From Falsiroseomonas sp051433195 (lineage in GTDB: Bacteria > Pseudomonadota > Alphaproteobacteria > Acetobacterales > Acetobacteraceae): DNA of 64,000 nucleotides. Position 1 is the stretch's first letter. Each line of letters opens with the position of its first letter. The DNA lies in the NCBI RefSeq assembly GCF_051433195.1, contig NZ_JBHMFT010000004.1, positions 186,001-250,000 on the forward strand. Direction: 5' to 3'. Below, piece after piece: positions 1-8,474 of this stretch. Made by a program: the position numbers and the translations under genes. The notes under the pieces are model-generated. The model made no database searches, was not told the DNA's origin, and was given only the letters and a program-made list of their open reading frames with translations.

Positions 1-331
1 GCGCGCCGTCCTCCGCCACCCACGATGCGGCCATGGCCATGGCCCGGCGCCGCGCGTGGCCGGCGGAGGCTTCGGGCATCACCACGTCCCGCAGGATCAG
101 GCGGAATGGCAGGGCCGCTTCCAGCGCCCGCGCCTGGGCCACGGTGTCGTCGGTGCAGTTGTTGGCCAGGACCAGGACGCCGATCCGGTCCCAGCTACCG
201 TTCGGCAGGCGTTGCGCGGCAAGACCGGCGAGGCAGGCCGGCAGGCGGTCCGCTTCGTTGTGGGCGGGAATGGCGATCGCCGCCCGCAATGGGCTGCAGT
301 CCTCGCGCGGTGGTCCTGCAGCCTTGAGCAT
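1..331 (-). CDS. Glycosyltransferase family 2 protein, 3' part outside the window
   Basis: Reading the minus strand from an ATG at 331 gives about 110 residues with no stop before the window edge, so the C-terminal part is missing. Residues about 17-27 read AAIAIPAHNEA, the classic start of a GT-A fold family 2 glycosyltransferase. The stretch VLVLANNCTDDT near residue 55 is the usual nucleotide-binding strand and loop of these enzymes. Such proteins move sugars from nucleotide-sugar donors to lipids, polysaccharides or proteins at the cytoplasmic face of the membrane. The acceptor cannot be told from this fragment. The gene lies downstream of, and on the same strand as, the 128-residue unknown protein and kup. 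Confidence 0.82.
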   Translation of the reverse strand, partial: MLKAAGPPREDCSPLRAAIAIPAHNEADRLPACLAGLAAQRLPNGSWDRIGVLVLANNCTDDTVAQARALEAALPFRLILRDVVMPEASAGHARRRAMAMAASWVAEDGA

Positions 332-377
332 CCGTGGCCAAACGCTGCGACGCCGGGAAGGTTTCGGCGCCGCGCGT

Positions 378-764
378 TCAGCCCACCGCCACCACCCGCC
401 AGGCCGCCTCCGCCCCGTCCGGTTCCCGGATCGTCACCACCTCCCCGGGCCGCAGCCAGCCGGGGCCGCCGAGGATGCGGGCGAGCGGTGCCTCGGCGGC
501 TGGCGTTCCCTCCGGCCAGAAGCGCAGCGACCAGCCCTCCTCGTCATGCGCGACGTCGCCGTGGAGAAGCGCGCCGGCCTCGGCCTCCCGCCGCGCCGGC
601 CAGGGGGCGGGGTCGGCCAGCCAGGCCTCGGCATCGGGTACGCCATGGGCGTCCAGCGCCATGCCGAAGGTGATCCGGTGGGCGCCCTGGTCCTCCGGCG
701 CGGCCGGGCTCCAGGTACGCACCAGCGTCACGTCAACCAGCTTCGCCGCGGACAATCCGGCCAT
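378..764 (-). CDS. Hypothetical protein, 128 residues
   Basis: An ATG-started frame of 128 residues with coding-like GC3 bias and no signal peptide, membrane segment or motif that I recognise. It is acidic and rich in Trp and Pro. The C-terminal half (LRPGEVVTIREPDG, then AWRVVAVG) looks like a small beta-rich domain. It sits 45 bp downstream of kup and 46 bp upstream of the glycosyltransferase on the same strand, so it may be the middle gene of a short transcript. No function is proposed. Confidence 0.7.
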   Translation of the reverse strand: MAGLSAAKLVDVTLVRTWSPAAPEDQGAHRITFGMALDAHGVPDAEAWLADPAPWPARREAEAGALLHGDVAHDEEGWSLRFWPEGTPAAEAPLARILGGPGWLRPGEVVTIREPDGAEAAWRVVAVG

Positions 765-809
765 TCCTTCTGCAGTAGGCCGGATGAACGCCCGGCGTCG
801 AGGATCGGT

Positions 810-2717
810 TCAGATGGCGACGCGCACGCCAAGCTCCACCACGCGGTCGGAGGGGATGCGGAAGAATTCCGTGGCCGGCAGGGCATTGCGGCTCATGATG
901 GTGAACAGCCACTGCCGCCAGCGCGGCATCTTCGGCACCGCGGCCGCCACCACCGTCTCCCGCCCCAGGAAATAGCTGGCCTGCATGGACTCGAACGGGA
1001 TGCCGATGTCGCGCAGCGCCTCCAGCTCCTTAGGAAGATTGGGGCTCTCCAGGAAGCCGTAGCGCAGGATGACGCGGTGGATGTCGGGGGCGAGTTCCGT
1101 CACCTCCCGCCGGTCCTCCACGCGGGGAATGTCCTCGTTCATCACCGTCACGAACAGCACCCGCTGGTGCAGCACCTTGTTGTGCTTGAGGTTGTGCAGC
1201 AGCGCGCCGGGCACGAAATCCGCCTGGCTGGTCATGAACACGGCGATGCCGGGCACCCGCAGCGTGCGGCTCTGCGGCAGGCGGGCCAGGAAGGATTTCA
1301 GCGGCAGGCTGTCCTGGCGGAAGCGGGCGAACAGCAATTCACGGCCACGCCGCCAGGTCCGCATCAGGGTGAACAGCGCGATGCCGAGCAGCAGCGGGAA
1401 ATAGCCACCCTCCGGCACCTTCAGCAGGTTGGAGGCGAAGTACAGCACGTCGATCAGCAGGAAGGTGCCGAACACCGGCAGCGCCAGCCACAGCGGCCAG
1501 GCGAAGCGGCGCCAGAACACCACGAGCGCCAGCAGGCTGGTGCAGACGAAGGTGCCGGTCACCGCCAGCCCATAGGCCGCCGCCAGCGCGTCCGAGGTGC
1601 GGAATTCCAGCACCAGGATGATGACCCCGGCCAGCAGCAGGAAGTTCACCTGCGGCACGTAGATCTGGCCCTGCTCCGTCTCGCTGGTGTGCTTCACCGT
1701 CAGCCGTGGCAGCAGGCCGAGCTGCACCGCCTGGCGTGCGACGGAGAAGGCGCCCGAGATCATCGCCTGGCTGGCGATGATGGTGGCCATGGTGGCCAGC
1801 AGCACCAGCGGCAGGCGCAGCACCTCCGGCGCCAGCAGGAAGAACGGGTTGGCCAGCGCCTCCGGATTGGACAGCAGCAGGGCGCCCTGGCCCAGGTAGT
1901 TCAGCACCAGCGCCGGCAGCACGATGAACATCCAGGCGAAGCGGATCGGCTTGGCGCCGAAATGCCCCATGTCGGCGTACAGCGCCTCCCCGCCCGTCAC
2001 CGCCAGCACCACGGCGCCGAGCGCGATGAAGGCGGCGAGCCGGTACTCCAGGGCGAAGGCCAGCGCGTGGTGTGGCGACAGCGCCGAAAGCACCGCCGGG
2101 TTCTGCACGATCTGCGCCAGGCCGAGCAGCGCCAGCACCAGGAACCACACGGCGGTGACGGGGCCGAAGATGGCACCCATCGAGCCGGTGCCGCGGTACT
2201 GCACCAGGAACAGCCCGATGAGCACCGCCAGCGAGACCGGGATCACTGCAGGCTCCATCGCCGGCGAGACCACCTTCAGCCCCTCCACCGCGGACAGCAC
2301 GGAGATGGCGGGGGTCACCATGCCATCGCTGAAGAACAGCCCGGCACCGGCAATTCCGACGACCAGCACCGCGCGCCGCAGCCACGACCCCGCCGGCAGC
2401 GCCTGCTGCGCGAGCGCCGTCAGCGCCAGGATGCCGCCTTCCCCGCGATTGTCGGCGCGCAGGATGAAGCCGACATACTTCACCGTCACGACGATGATGA
2501 GCGACCAGAAGATCAGGCTGAGGATGCCCAGCACCTCGAAGGGCGAAATGCCATCCGCCGCAAACAGCAGCAGCGAGGCGCGCATGGCGTAAAGCGGGCT
2601 GGTGCCGATATCGCCATAGACGATGCCCAGCACCCCGATGACGGCAGCCACCGAGGCGGGACGGGCGGCACCAGGCTGGCTCAAGCGGAGGCTCCATCGA
2701 CGTGGCCGCGGAGGCAT
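810..2717 (-). CDS. kup: Low-affinity potassium uptake protein Kup
   Basis: 635 residues, the normal length for the KUP/HAK/KT family of proton-coupled potassium transporters in the inner membrane. Near residue 30 the signature GIVYGDIGTSPLYA is intact, and about twelve hydrophobic segments follow up to residue about 430. The C-terminal 190 residues form the hydrophilic cytoplasmic domain. Acetobacteraceae and rhizobia often carry several kup paralogues, so the number in this genome is unknown. The ATG at 2717 follows an in-frame N-terminal stretch rich in Arg/Pro. A 67-bp spacer separates it from the preceding aapP and contains a strong hairpin. Confidence 0.95.
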   Translation of the reverse strand: MPPRPRRWSLRLSQPGAARPASVAAVIGVLGIVYGDIGTSPLYAMRASLLLFAADGISPFEVLGILSLIFWSLIIVVTVKYVGFILRADNRGEGGILALTALAQQALPAGSWLRRAVLVVGIAGAGLFFSDGMVTPAISVLSAVEGLKVVSPAMEPAVIPVSLAVLIGLFLVQYRGTGSMGAIFGPVTAVWFLVLALLGLAQIVQNPAVLSALSPHHALAFALEYRLAAFIALGAVVLAVTGGEALYADMGHFGAKPIRFAWMFIVLPALVLNYLGQGALLLSNPEALANPFFLLAPEVLRLPLVLLATMATIIASQAMISGAFSVARQAVQLGLLPRLTVKHTSETEQGQIYVPQVNFLLLAGVIILVLEFRTSDALAAAYGLAVTGTFVCTSLLALVVFWRRFAWPLWLALPVFGTFLLIDVLYFASNLLKVPEGGYFPLLLGIALFTLMRTWRRGRELLFARFRQDSLPLKSFLARLPQSRTLRVPGIAVFMTSQADFVPGALLHNLKHNKVLHQRVLFVTVMNEDIPRVEDRREVTELAPDIHRVILRYGFLESPNLPKELEALRDIGIPFESMQASYFLGRETVVAAAVPKMPRWRQWLFTIMSRNALPATEFFRIPSDRVVELGVRVAI

Positions 2718-2746
2718 AGGCCCGCTTGATGCTGCACTGCAAGCAT

Positions 2747-2776
2747 GGCGGGCCGGATGGGGTGTCCCGGCCCGCC
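2747..2776. promoter_or_regulatory. Strong hairpin between aapP and kup
   Basis: A perfect 9-bp inverted repeat GGCGGGCCG / CGGCCCGCC with a 12-nt loop lies just after the aapP stop and before kup. There is no U tract on either side. It may serve as a 3' mRNA stabiliser or a Rho-assisted end of the aap transcript rather than as a classical intrinsic terminator. Confidence 0.55.
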
Positions 2777-2784
2777 GGCGACCC

Positions 2785-3579
2785 TCAGTGGCCGCGCAGG
2801 ATCTGGCTCAGGAACAGGCGCAGGCGGTCGGTCTTGGGGTTGCTGAACAGGGATTCCGGCTCGCCGCTCTCGACGATCTCGCCCTGGTCCATGAACACCA
2901 CGCGGTCCGCCACCTGCCGGGCGAAGCCCATCTCATGCGTCACGCAGATCATGGTCATGCCGGTTTCCGCCAGCATCACCATGGTATCCAGAACTTCCTT
3001 GATCATCTCCGGGTCGAGCGCCGAGGTCGGCTCGTCGAACAGCATGATCTTGGGCTTCATGCACAGGGCGCGCGCGATGGCGACGCGCTGCTGCTGGCCG
3101 CCGGAGAGCTGGCCGGGGTACTTCTTCGCCTGCTCCGGGATGCGGACCCGGGTCAGGTATTCCATCGCCAGCTCCTCGGCCTCCTTCTTCGGCATCCGGC
3201 GCACCCAGATCGGCGCCAGGGTGCAGTTCTCGAGGATCGTCAGGTGCGGGAACAGGTTGAAGGACTGGAACACCATGCCGACCTCGCGGCGGATGGCGTC
3301 CAGGCTGCGCAGGTCGTCGGACAGCTCGATCCCGTCCACCATGATCTTGCCCTGCTGGTGCTGTTCCAGCCGGTTGATGCAGCGGATCATGGTGGATTTG
3401 CCGGAGCCGGAGGGCCCGCAGACCACCACGCGTTCGCCGGTGGCGACGTTCAGGTTGATGTCGCGCAGCACGTGCAGCGCGCCGAACCACTTGTTGACGC
3501 CTTCCAGCACGATGGCGGGCGGTGCGTCGGCCCGCATGGCGGAGGCGAAGCGGCCCTCGGTCTCGATGGTCTTACCCAT
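2785..3579 (-). CDS. aapP: General L-amino-acid ABC transporter, ATP-binding protein AapP
   Basis: 264 residues from the ATG at 3579. An upstream extension is possible only by running into aapM in another frame. Walker A GPSGSGKST is near residue 62, the ABC signature LSGGQQQRVAIARAL near 168, and Walker B IMLFDEPTSALD near 190. The switch His lies in CVTHEMGF near 225. This is the polar amino-acid (PAAT) type that powers uptake through AapQ/AapM. It is the last gene of aapJQMP, 23 bp after aapM. The order and products match the Rhizobium Aap and Rhodobacter Bzt systems, which import a broad range of L-amino acids, especially glutamate and aspartate. Confidence 0.95.
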   Translation of the reverse strand: MGKTIETEGRFASAMRADAPPAIVLEGVNKWFGALHVLRDINLNVATGERVVVCGPSGSGKSTMIRCINRLEQHQQGKIMVDGIELSDDLRSLDAIRREVGMVFQSFNLFPHLTILENCTLAPIWVRRMPKKEAEELAMEYLTRVRIPEQAKKYPGQLSGGQQQRVAIARALCMKPKIMLFDEPTSALDPEMIKEVLDTMVMLAETGMTMICVTHEMGFARQVADRVVFMDQGEIVESGEPESLFSNPKTDRLRLFLSQILRGH

Positions 3580-3602
3580 TTGTTCTGCTTCCCTAGCCCG
3601 CT

Positions 3603-4745
3603 TCAACGGCGGCGATGTTGGTTGAGGTCGCGTTCCAGGTCCTGGCTGTACTTCGACATGGCGAAGCAGAAGACCAGGTAGATGGCGCCGACGAAGACGT
3701 AGACCTCGATCCCGAAGCCCTGCCAGGCGGGCTCCACGATGGCGGTCTTGCCGGCGGTCAGCAGGTCGAAGATGCCGATGATGAGCACAAGGCTCGTATC
3801 CTTGAAGAATCCGATGAAGGTGTTCACCAGCGGCGGGATCACCAGGCGCAGCGCCTGCGGCAGGATGATGAAACCGGTCTTGTACCAGTAGGACAGGCCG
3901 AGTGCGTCCGCTGCCTCGTACTGCCCGCGCGGCAGGGTCTGCAGGCCGGCGCGGACCACTTCGGCCAGGTAGGCGCCGGCGAACAGGGTGATGGCGACCT
4001 GCGCGCGCAGCAGCTTGTCGATGTTCATGCCCTCCGGCAGGAACAGCGGGAACATGACGCTGGCCATGAACAGCAGGCTGATCAGCGGCACGCCGCGCAC
4101 CAGTTCCACGTACAGCACGCAGAGCATCTTGATGGCCGGCAGTTTCGACCGCCGGCCGAGTGCCACCAGGATGGCCAGCGGGAAGGCGAAGGCGAGGCCG
4201 AAGGTGGCCAGGATCAGCGTGATGGGCAGTCCGCCCCAGCGTTCCTGCGGCACGTAGGACAGGCCGAACACGCCGCCCCACATCAACACGCCGATCAGCG
4301 TCAGCGTGCCGATCCAGATCGGGATCAGCACCCAGGACCAGAAGCGCCGCATGGCGGAGACGACGTACAGCCCGATGAACAGCAGGCAGACCAGCAGCGG
4401 CCGCCAGTGTTCCTCATACGGGTAGGTGCCGAACAGGATGAAGCGGTGCTTCTCCCCGATCACCGCCCAGCAGGCACCGGAGCCCTCGAGTTCGCGGCAG
4501 GCGCCCGTCTGCGCCACGTTGCCCTGCATCGGCACCGACCAGATGGCGTTGATGAACGCCCAGTCGATGAAGCCCATGGTCCAGCGGATGACGAGATAAG
4601 CCAGCACCAGCGTGACGGCGGTGTTGATCCAGGAGGAGAACAGGTTGGTGCGCAGCCAGGCCACCGAGCCGGTGGTGGCGACGGGCGCGGTGCGGGGGGC
4701 GGCTTCCGCGTTGGCGGTCGCGGCATTCAGCGTGACGTCGCTCAT
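3603..4745 (-). CDS. aapM: General L-amino-acid ABC transporter permease AapM
   Basis: 380 residues. After a 30-residue cytoplasmic start there is a first membrane segment and a long hydrophilic insertion at about 65-110 containing two cysteines (CRELEGSGAC). Several more membrane helices follow, and then the conserved BPD_transp_1 core. The EAA-loop sequence GQYEAADALGLSYW near residue 290 docks onto AapP. The N-terminal insertion is typical of AapM/BztC and separates it from ordinary HisM-type permeases. It pairs with AapQ to form the inner-membrane channel. The first codon is ATG at 4745, and 108 bp separate it from aapQ. Confidence 0.94.
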   Translation of the reverse strand: MSDVTLNAATANAEAAPRTAPVATTGSVAWLRTNLFSSWINTAVTLVLAYLVIRWTMGFIDWAFINAIWSVPMQGNVAQTGACRELEGSGACWAVIGEKHRFILFGTYPYEEHWRPLLVCLLFIGLYVVSAMRRFWSWVLIPIWIGTLTLIGVLMWGGVFGLSYVPQERWGGLPITLILATFGLAFAFPLAILVALGRRSKLPAIKMLCVLYVELVRGVPLISLLFMASVMFPLFLPEGMNIDKLLRAQVAITLFAGAYLAEVVRAGLQTLPRGQYEAADALGLSYWYKTGFIILPQALRLVIPPLVNTFIGFFKDTSLVLIIGIFDLLTAGKTAIVEPAWQGFGIEVYVFVGAIYLVFCFAMSKYSQDLERDLNQHRRR

Positions 4746-4853
4746 GCTCAGCGCTCCACCAGCGCGATTCGGGAGTCGTGTCCAGCCGCAGGCGGGATGC
4801 GCCAGGAAAGCAGCAATGCGCCGGAGCCGGAGACATGTTGCCGAGGCATGGGG

Positions 4854-6059
4854 CTACCGCTCCACCAGCGCAATGCGCGCATTGTACCAGTTCATGAAGA
4901 AGCTGATCGACAGGCTGATGGTCAGGTAGACCGCCATGATGATGGCGATGCCCTCGATCGCCTGGCCGGTCTGGTTCAGGGTGGTGTTGGCGATGCTGAC
5001 GATGTCCTGGTAGCCGATGGCGACGGCGAGAGAGCTGTTCTTGGTCAGGTTCAGGTACTGGCTGGTCATCGGCGGGATGATGACGCGCAGCGCCTGCGGC
5101 AGCACGATGCGGTTCAGGATATCCCCGCGCCGCATGCCGAGCGCCTGGGCGGCTTCCCACTGCCCCTGGTTCACCGCCTGGATGCCGGCGCGCACGATCT
5201 CCGCGATGAAGCCGGCGGTGTAGGTCACGAGGCCGAGCAGCAGCGCGAAGTATTCCGGCGTCATCGTGATGCCGCCCTGGAAGTTGAAGCCGCGCAGCGC
5301 GGGGATGTCCGGCGTGAACGGCGCGCCGTTGGCGATCCAGACCAGCAGCGGCAGCCCGATCATGAACCCGAGCGCCGCCGGCCATACACGCCGCGGCTGG
5401 CCATCGGCGTATTGCCGGGCCCGCATGGCGCGCTTGAACAGCAGCGTGCCGACGGCGCCGGCAATAAGGGCGACCAGGGCCCAGTTGTGCGCCGGCATCC
5501 ATTCGATGAAGGGCAGCAGCAGGCCGCGGTTGGACAGGAAAACGCCATCCACCGGGTTCAGCGCCTGGCGCGGCGCCGGCAGGCTCTGCAGCAGGGTGTA
5601 CCAGAACAGCAATTGCAGCAGCAGCGGCAGGTCGCGGATGATCTCGACATACAGGCCGGCGATCTTGGACAGCAGCCAGTTGTGCGACAGCCGGGCGATG
5701 CCGACCAGCGTGCCGAGGATGGTGGCGAGCACCACGCCGACCACCGCGACCTTCAGCGTGTTCAGCACGCCGACCATCAGGGCGCGGCGGTAGGTATCGG
5801 TGGGGTCGTAGGCGATCAGGCTCTCGCCGATCGGCAGGCCGGCTTCCCGGCCGAGGAAGCCGAAGCCGGTGGCGATACGGCGGACTTCCAGGTTGTGCAC
5901 CGTGTTGGACCACAGCCAGTAGAAGATCGCCACGACCACGCCGACCACGAGAAGCTGCCAGACGATGCCGCGCAGGCGTTCATCGGACCAGGAGAGGCGG
6001 ATCGGTCGTCGGGGCGGCCCGGCCTTGGCCAGGCGCGGATCGGCGGTCGAGGAGGACAT
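4854..6059 (-). CDS. aapQ: General L-amino-acid ABC transporter permease AapQ
   Basis: 401 residues with an N-terminal cytoplasmic tail, a first membrane segment near 30-50 and a large periplasmic loop. Further helices and the permease core end at AapP-docking motif GQWEAAQALGMRRG near residue 295. It is the partner of AapM in the aapJQMP importer. The ATG at 6059 is preceded by a 194-bp spacer from aapJ that carries a terminator-like hairpin and tandem palindromic repeats. Expression is therefore probably lower than that of aapJ. Confidence 0.94.
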   Translation of the reverse strand: MSSSTADPRLAKAGPPRRPIRLSWSDERLRGIVWQLLVVGVVVAIFYWLWSNTVHNLEVRRIATGFGFLGREAGLPIGESLIAYDPTDTYRRALMVGVLNTLKVAVVGVVLATILGTLVGIARLSHNWLLSKIAGLYVEIIRDLPLLLQLLFWYTLLQSLPAPRQALNPVDGVFLSNRGLLLPFIEWMPAHNWALVALIAGAVGTLLFKRAMRARQYADGQPRRVWPAALGFMIGLPLLVWIANGAPFTPDIPALRGFNFQGGITMTPEYFALLLGLVTYTAGFIAEIVRAGIQAVNQGQWEAAQALGMRRGDILNRIVLPQALRVIIPPMTSQYLNLTKNSSLAVAIGYQDIVSIANTTLNQTGQAIEGIAIIMAVYLTISLSISFFMNWYNARIALVER

Positions 6060-6140
6060 GCAGCATCCCTGCTATGGCGTCGGATCCGGCGGGTTGGCTC
6101 CCGGCGGCAGGCGTGAGCGTGGTCGGGCACGCAGGTCATG

Positions 6141-6213
6141 CAATTCCGGGGCCGCGGCCCCTGGGCAATTCCGGGGCCGCGGCCCCTGGGCAAGGCTGGG
6201 GCCGTGGCCCCGG
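6141..6213. repeat. 25-bp tandem palindromic repeat, 2 full and 1 degenerate copy
   Basis: The unit CAATTCCGGGGCCGCGGCCC plus CTGGG occurs at 6141-6165 and again, identical, at 6166-6190. A degenerate third copy lies at 6191-6213. Each full unit contains the 14-bp palindrome GGGGCCGCGGCCCC. The array lies in the aapJ-aapQ spacer, so it will fold in the mRNA and may stabilise the aapJ message or slow readthrough. Confidence 0.8.
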
Positions 6214-6245
6214 AAAAACCCCTCCCCCCGGGCGGAGGGAGGGGG
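6214..6245 (-). terminator. Intrinsic terminator-like hairpin after aapJ
   Basis: On the minus strand, 8 nt beyond the aapJ stop, CCCCTCCC pairs with GGGAGGGG around a 10-nt GC-rich loop and is followed by five T. Because aapQMP continue on the same strand, this is most likely a partial terminator that gives excess binding protein over permease, a common arrangement in ABC importer operons. Confidence 0.65.
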
Positions 6246-6253
6246 CGTTCAGC

Positions 6254-7300
6254 TCAGCGCAGCGGCGGGGCGTATTGCAGGCCGCCATTGGTCCACAGCG
6301 CGTTCGGGCCGCGCTGCAGGCCGATCGGCGTCAGGTTGCGCTCGAAGATCTCGCCGTAGTTGCCCAGCGTGCGGATGATGTTGACCATCCACAGGTTGTC
6401 GACGCCGAGCATCTGGCCGAGCTCGCCGCTGCGGCCCAGCATGCGCTGCACGTCCGGCCGCGCATCGGATTGCGCCGCCTGGGCGACGTTCGCGGCGGTG
6501 ATGCCCAGTTCCTCGGCACCGACCAGGCCGAAATGCACCCACTTCACCAGGTCCGCGAAGCGCTGGTCACCGTGGCGCACGGCCGGGCCAAGCGGTTCCT
6601 TGCTGATGACGTCCGGCAGGATCATGTGCTCGGCCGGGCGCGGCTGCGCCGAACGGGTGGAGGCGAGGCCGGAGACGTCCGTCGTGTAGGCGTCGCAGCG
6701 GCCGGAGACGTAGGCGCCGACCACTTCCTCCAGCCGCTCGATCACCACCGGGGTGAAGCGGATGCGGTTGGCACGCGCCCAGTCGGTCAGGTTCTGCTCG
6801 GTGGTGGTGCCGGGCTGCACGCAGATGGTGGCGCCGTTCAGGTCGCGCGCGGTGCGCACGCCGGCGGCGGTCTTCACCATGAAGCCCTGGCCGTCGAAGA
6901 AGTTGATCCCGGTGAAGTCGAAGCCGAGCGAGGTGTCGCGCGACAGCGTCCAGGTGGTGTTGCGGGACAGCATGTCCACTTCGCCGGACTGCAGCGCGGT
7001 GAAACGGTTCTGCGCCGTGGTCGGCACGTAGCGCACCTTGTTCGGGTCGTTCCACAGGGCGACCGCGACGGCACGGCAATAGTCGACGTCGAAGCCGCGC
7101 CAGACGCCCTGGCTGTCGGGCTGCGCGAAGCCGGCGAGGCCGGTGTTGACGCCGCAGATCAGCGTGCCGCGGGCGCGGATCGCGTCCAGCGTCGGTGATC
7201 CGGCGGCCGGGGCCTGCGCCGCTGCGGGCGCCAGGGCCGAGGCGGCCATCAACGCGGCGCCGGCCATGGCGCCCTTCAAGCTAAGGCGAAGTGCCTTCAT
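6254..7300 (-). CDS. aapJ: General L-amino-acid ABC transporter, periplasmic binding protein AapJ
   Basis: 348 residues from the ATG at 7300, chosen because GAGGGAG lies 8-9 nt upstream and a signal peptide begins at once (MKALRLSLKG, hydrophobic core, then ALAPAAAQA cleavage region near residue 30). The mature protein begins with TLDAIRARGTLICGVN and contains GFAQPD and WRGFDVDYCRAVA, typical of SBP_bac_3 type binding proteins of the AapJ/BztA group. It captures L-amino acids in the periplasm and delivers them to AapQMP. It is the first gene of the operon, with a candidate promoter about 130 bp upstream. Confidence 0.95.
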   Translation of the reverse strand: MKALRLSLKGAMAGAALMAASALAPAAAQAPAAGSPTLDAIRARGTLICGVNTGLAGFAQPDSQGVWRGFDVDYCRAVAVALWNDPNKVRYVPTTAQNRFTALQSGEVDMLSRNTTWTLSRDTSLGFDFTGINFFDGQGFMVKTAAGVRTARDLNGATICVQPGTTTEQNLTDWARANRIRFTPVVIERLEEVVGAYVSGRCDAYTTDVSGLASTRSAQPRPAEHMILPDVISKEPLGPAVRHGDQRFADLVKWVHFGLVGAEELGITAANVAQAAQSDARPDVQRMLGRSGELGQMLGVDNLWMVNIIRTLGNYGEIFERNLTPIGLQRGPNALWTNGGLQYAPPLR

Positions 7301-7428
7301 TCCGTGAACTCCCTCATTCTCTTGCGGCCTGTCCGGCCCTTCGGTGAACCGGTCCGAACGGCGGCATGCTGGCATGCTGCGCCCGCCCCGGGCCTGGATC
7401 AACGCGCAAATTGGCGCGCGCCCGTGCT

Positions 7429-7457
7429 CGCCTAGTGGGGCGGAAAGGCGCTGTCAA
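7429..7457 (-). promoter_or_regulatory. Candidate promoter of aapJ
   Basis: On the minus strand a perfect -35 hexamer TTGACA (7457-7452) is followed after 17 nt by TAGGCG (7434-7429), a weak -10. It points to aapJ with a leader of about 120 nt. The -35 match is strong and the -10 poor, so activation by a regulator is plausible but not shown. Confidence 0.4.
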
Positions 7458-7544
7458 ACCTGTGACGCAAAGCCGATCCGCGTTGTTGCGCCGCACGATG
7501 CGGGATGCGACAGCGTTCCTGTCGGGCAGCGGGGACAGGGGCGG

Positions 7545-8468
7545 ATGCGGATCATCTCGGCGGAGCAAATCCGGGCGGCGCTGCCCTGGGCCGGCCTCGA
7601 GGCGGCGCTGGAGGCGGTGTTCCGGGACGGCTGCGCGGCGCCGCTGCGCCACCGCCACGCGCTGCCGCCCGCCGGCGCGGCGGCGGAGGGGATGCTGCTG
7701 CTGATGCCGGCCTGGAATGCCCGGCATACCGGCGTGAAGATCGTCCATGTCGCCCCCGGCAACGGCGCCCTTGGCCTGCCGGCGGTCCAGGCCGTGTACC
7801 TGCTGTCGCATGCCGCCACCGGACAGCCGCTGGCGATGCTGGATGGCGGCGAATTGACGGACCGTCGTACCGCGGCCGCCAGCACGCTCGCCGGGCGGTT
7901 CCTGGCGCGGCCGGACAGCCGGCGGCTGCTGGTGCTGGGCGCCGGCCGCGTCGGCGCCGCGCTGGCGGAAGCCTGGTGCGACCGCTTCCCGATCGAGGAC
8001 GCGGCGATCTGGTCGCGCAACCCGGCGCATGCCCAGGCACTGGCCGACCGCCTCAAGGCGCATGGTGTGCCGGCGCGCGCCACGGCTGATGCCGATCCGC
8101 GCGGCTTCGACATCGTCAGCGCCGCCACCCTGTCCGAGGAGGCGCTGGTGCGCGGCGCGGCGGTGGATTCGGGCACCCATGTCGATCTCGTCGGCGCCTT
8201 CCGCCCGGCCATGCGGGAAAGCGACGGCGCGCTGCTGGCGCGGGCCACGCTGGTGGTGGACACACGGGCCGGCGCCCTGGCCGAGGCCGGCGACTTGGTG
8301 CAGGCCATGGCGGAGGGCGCCATGACGGAGGCGCATGTGGTGGCGGACCTGGCGCAGCTCTGCCGCGGCGAACACCCCGGCCGGACGGCGCCGGCCGAGG
8401 TGACGGTCTTCAAATCCGTCGGCTGGGCCGGGGAGGATCTGGCCGCGGCCTCCCTGGCCTACGGCTGA
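7545..8468 (+). CDS. Ornithine cyclodeaminase / mu-crystallin family protein
   Basis: 307 residues from the ATG at 7545, which has ACAGGGG just upstream. The Rossmann motif VLGAGRVGAALAEA near residue 130 binds NAD(P). The preceding motif LDGGELTDRRTAAAS near 100 is the conserved OCD catalytic stretch. KIVHVAPGN near 65 supplies the conserved Lys. Family members include ornithine cyclodeaminase, alanine dehydrogenase and the delta1-pyrroline/piperideine-2-carboxylate reductases. The sequence alone does not separate these. It stands alone, divergent from aapJ and convergent with the PEP-CTERM gene, so a role in amino-acid catabolism is only a guess. Confidence 0.85.
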   Translation: MRIISAEQIRAALPWAGLEAALEAVFRDGCAAPLRHRHALPPAGAAAEGMLLLMPAWNARHTGVKIVHVAPGNGALGLPAVQAVYLLSHAATGQPLAMLDGGELTDRRTAAASTLAGRFLARPDSRRLLVLGAGRVGAALAEAWCDRFPIEDAAIWSRNPAHAQALADRLKAHGVPARATADADPRGFDIVSAATLSEEALVRGAAVDSGTHVDLVGAFRPAMRESDGALLARATLVVDTRAGALAEAGDLVQAMAEGAMTEAHVVADLAQLCRGEHPGRTAPAEVTVFKSVGWAGEDLAAASLAYG

Positions 8469-8474
8469 GGCCGA

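Noticed and set aside
33..2729. Very long open frame on the plus strand across kup
   Set aside because: It runs antisense to kup, is rich in Arg, Gln, His and Pro as expected from reading GC-rich codons backwards, and has no recognisable domain. Similar antisense frames over infB, nusA, dnaK, glgE and treS were rejected for the same reason.
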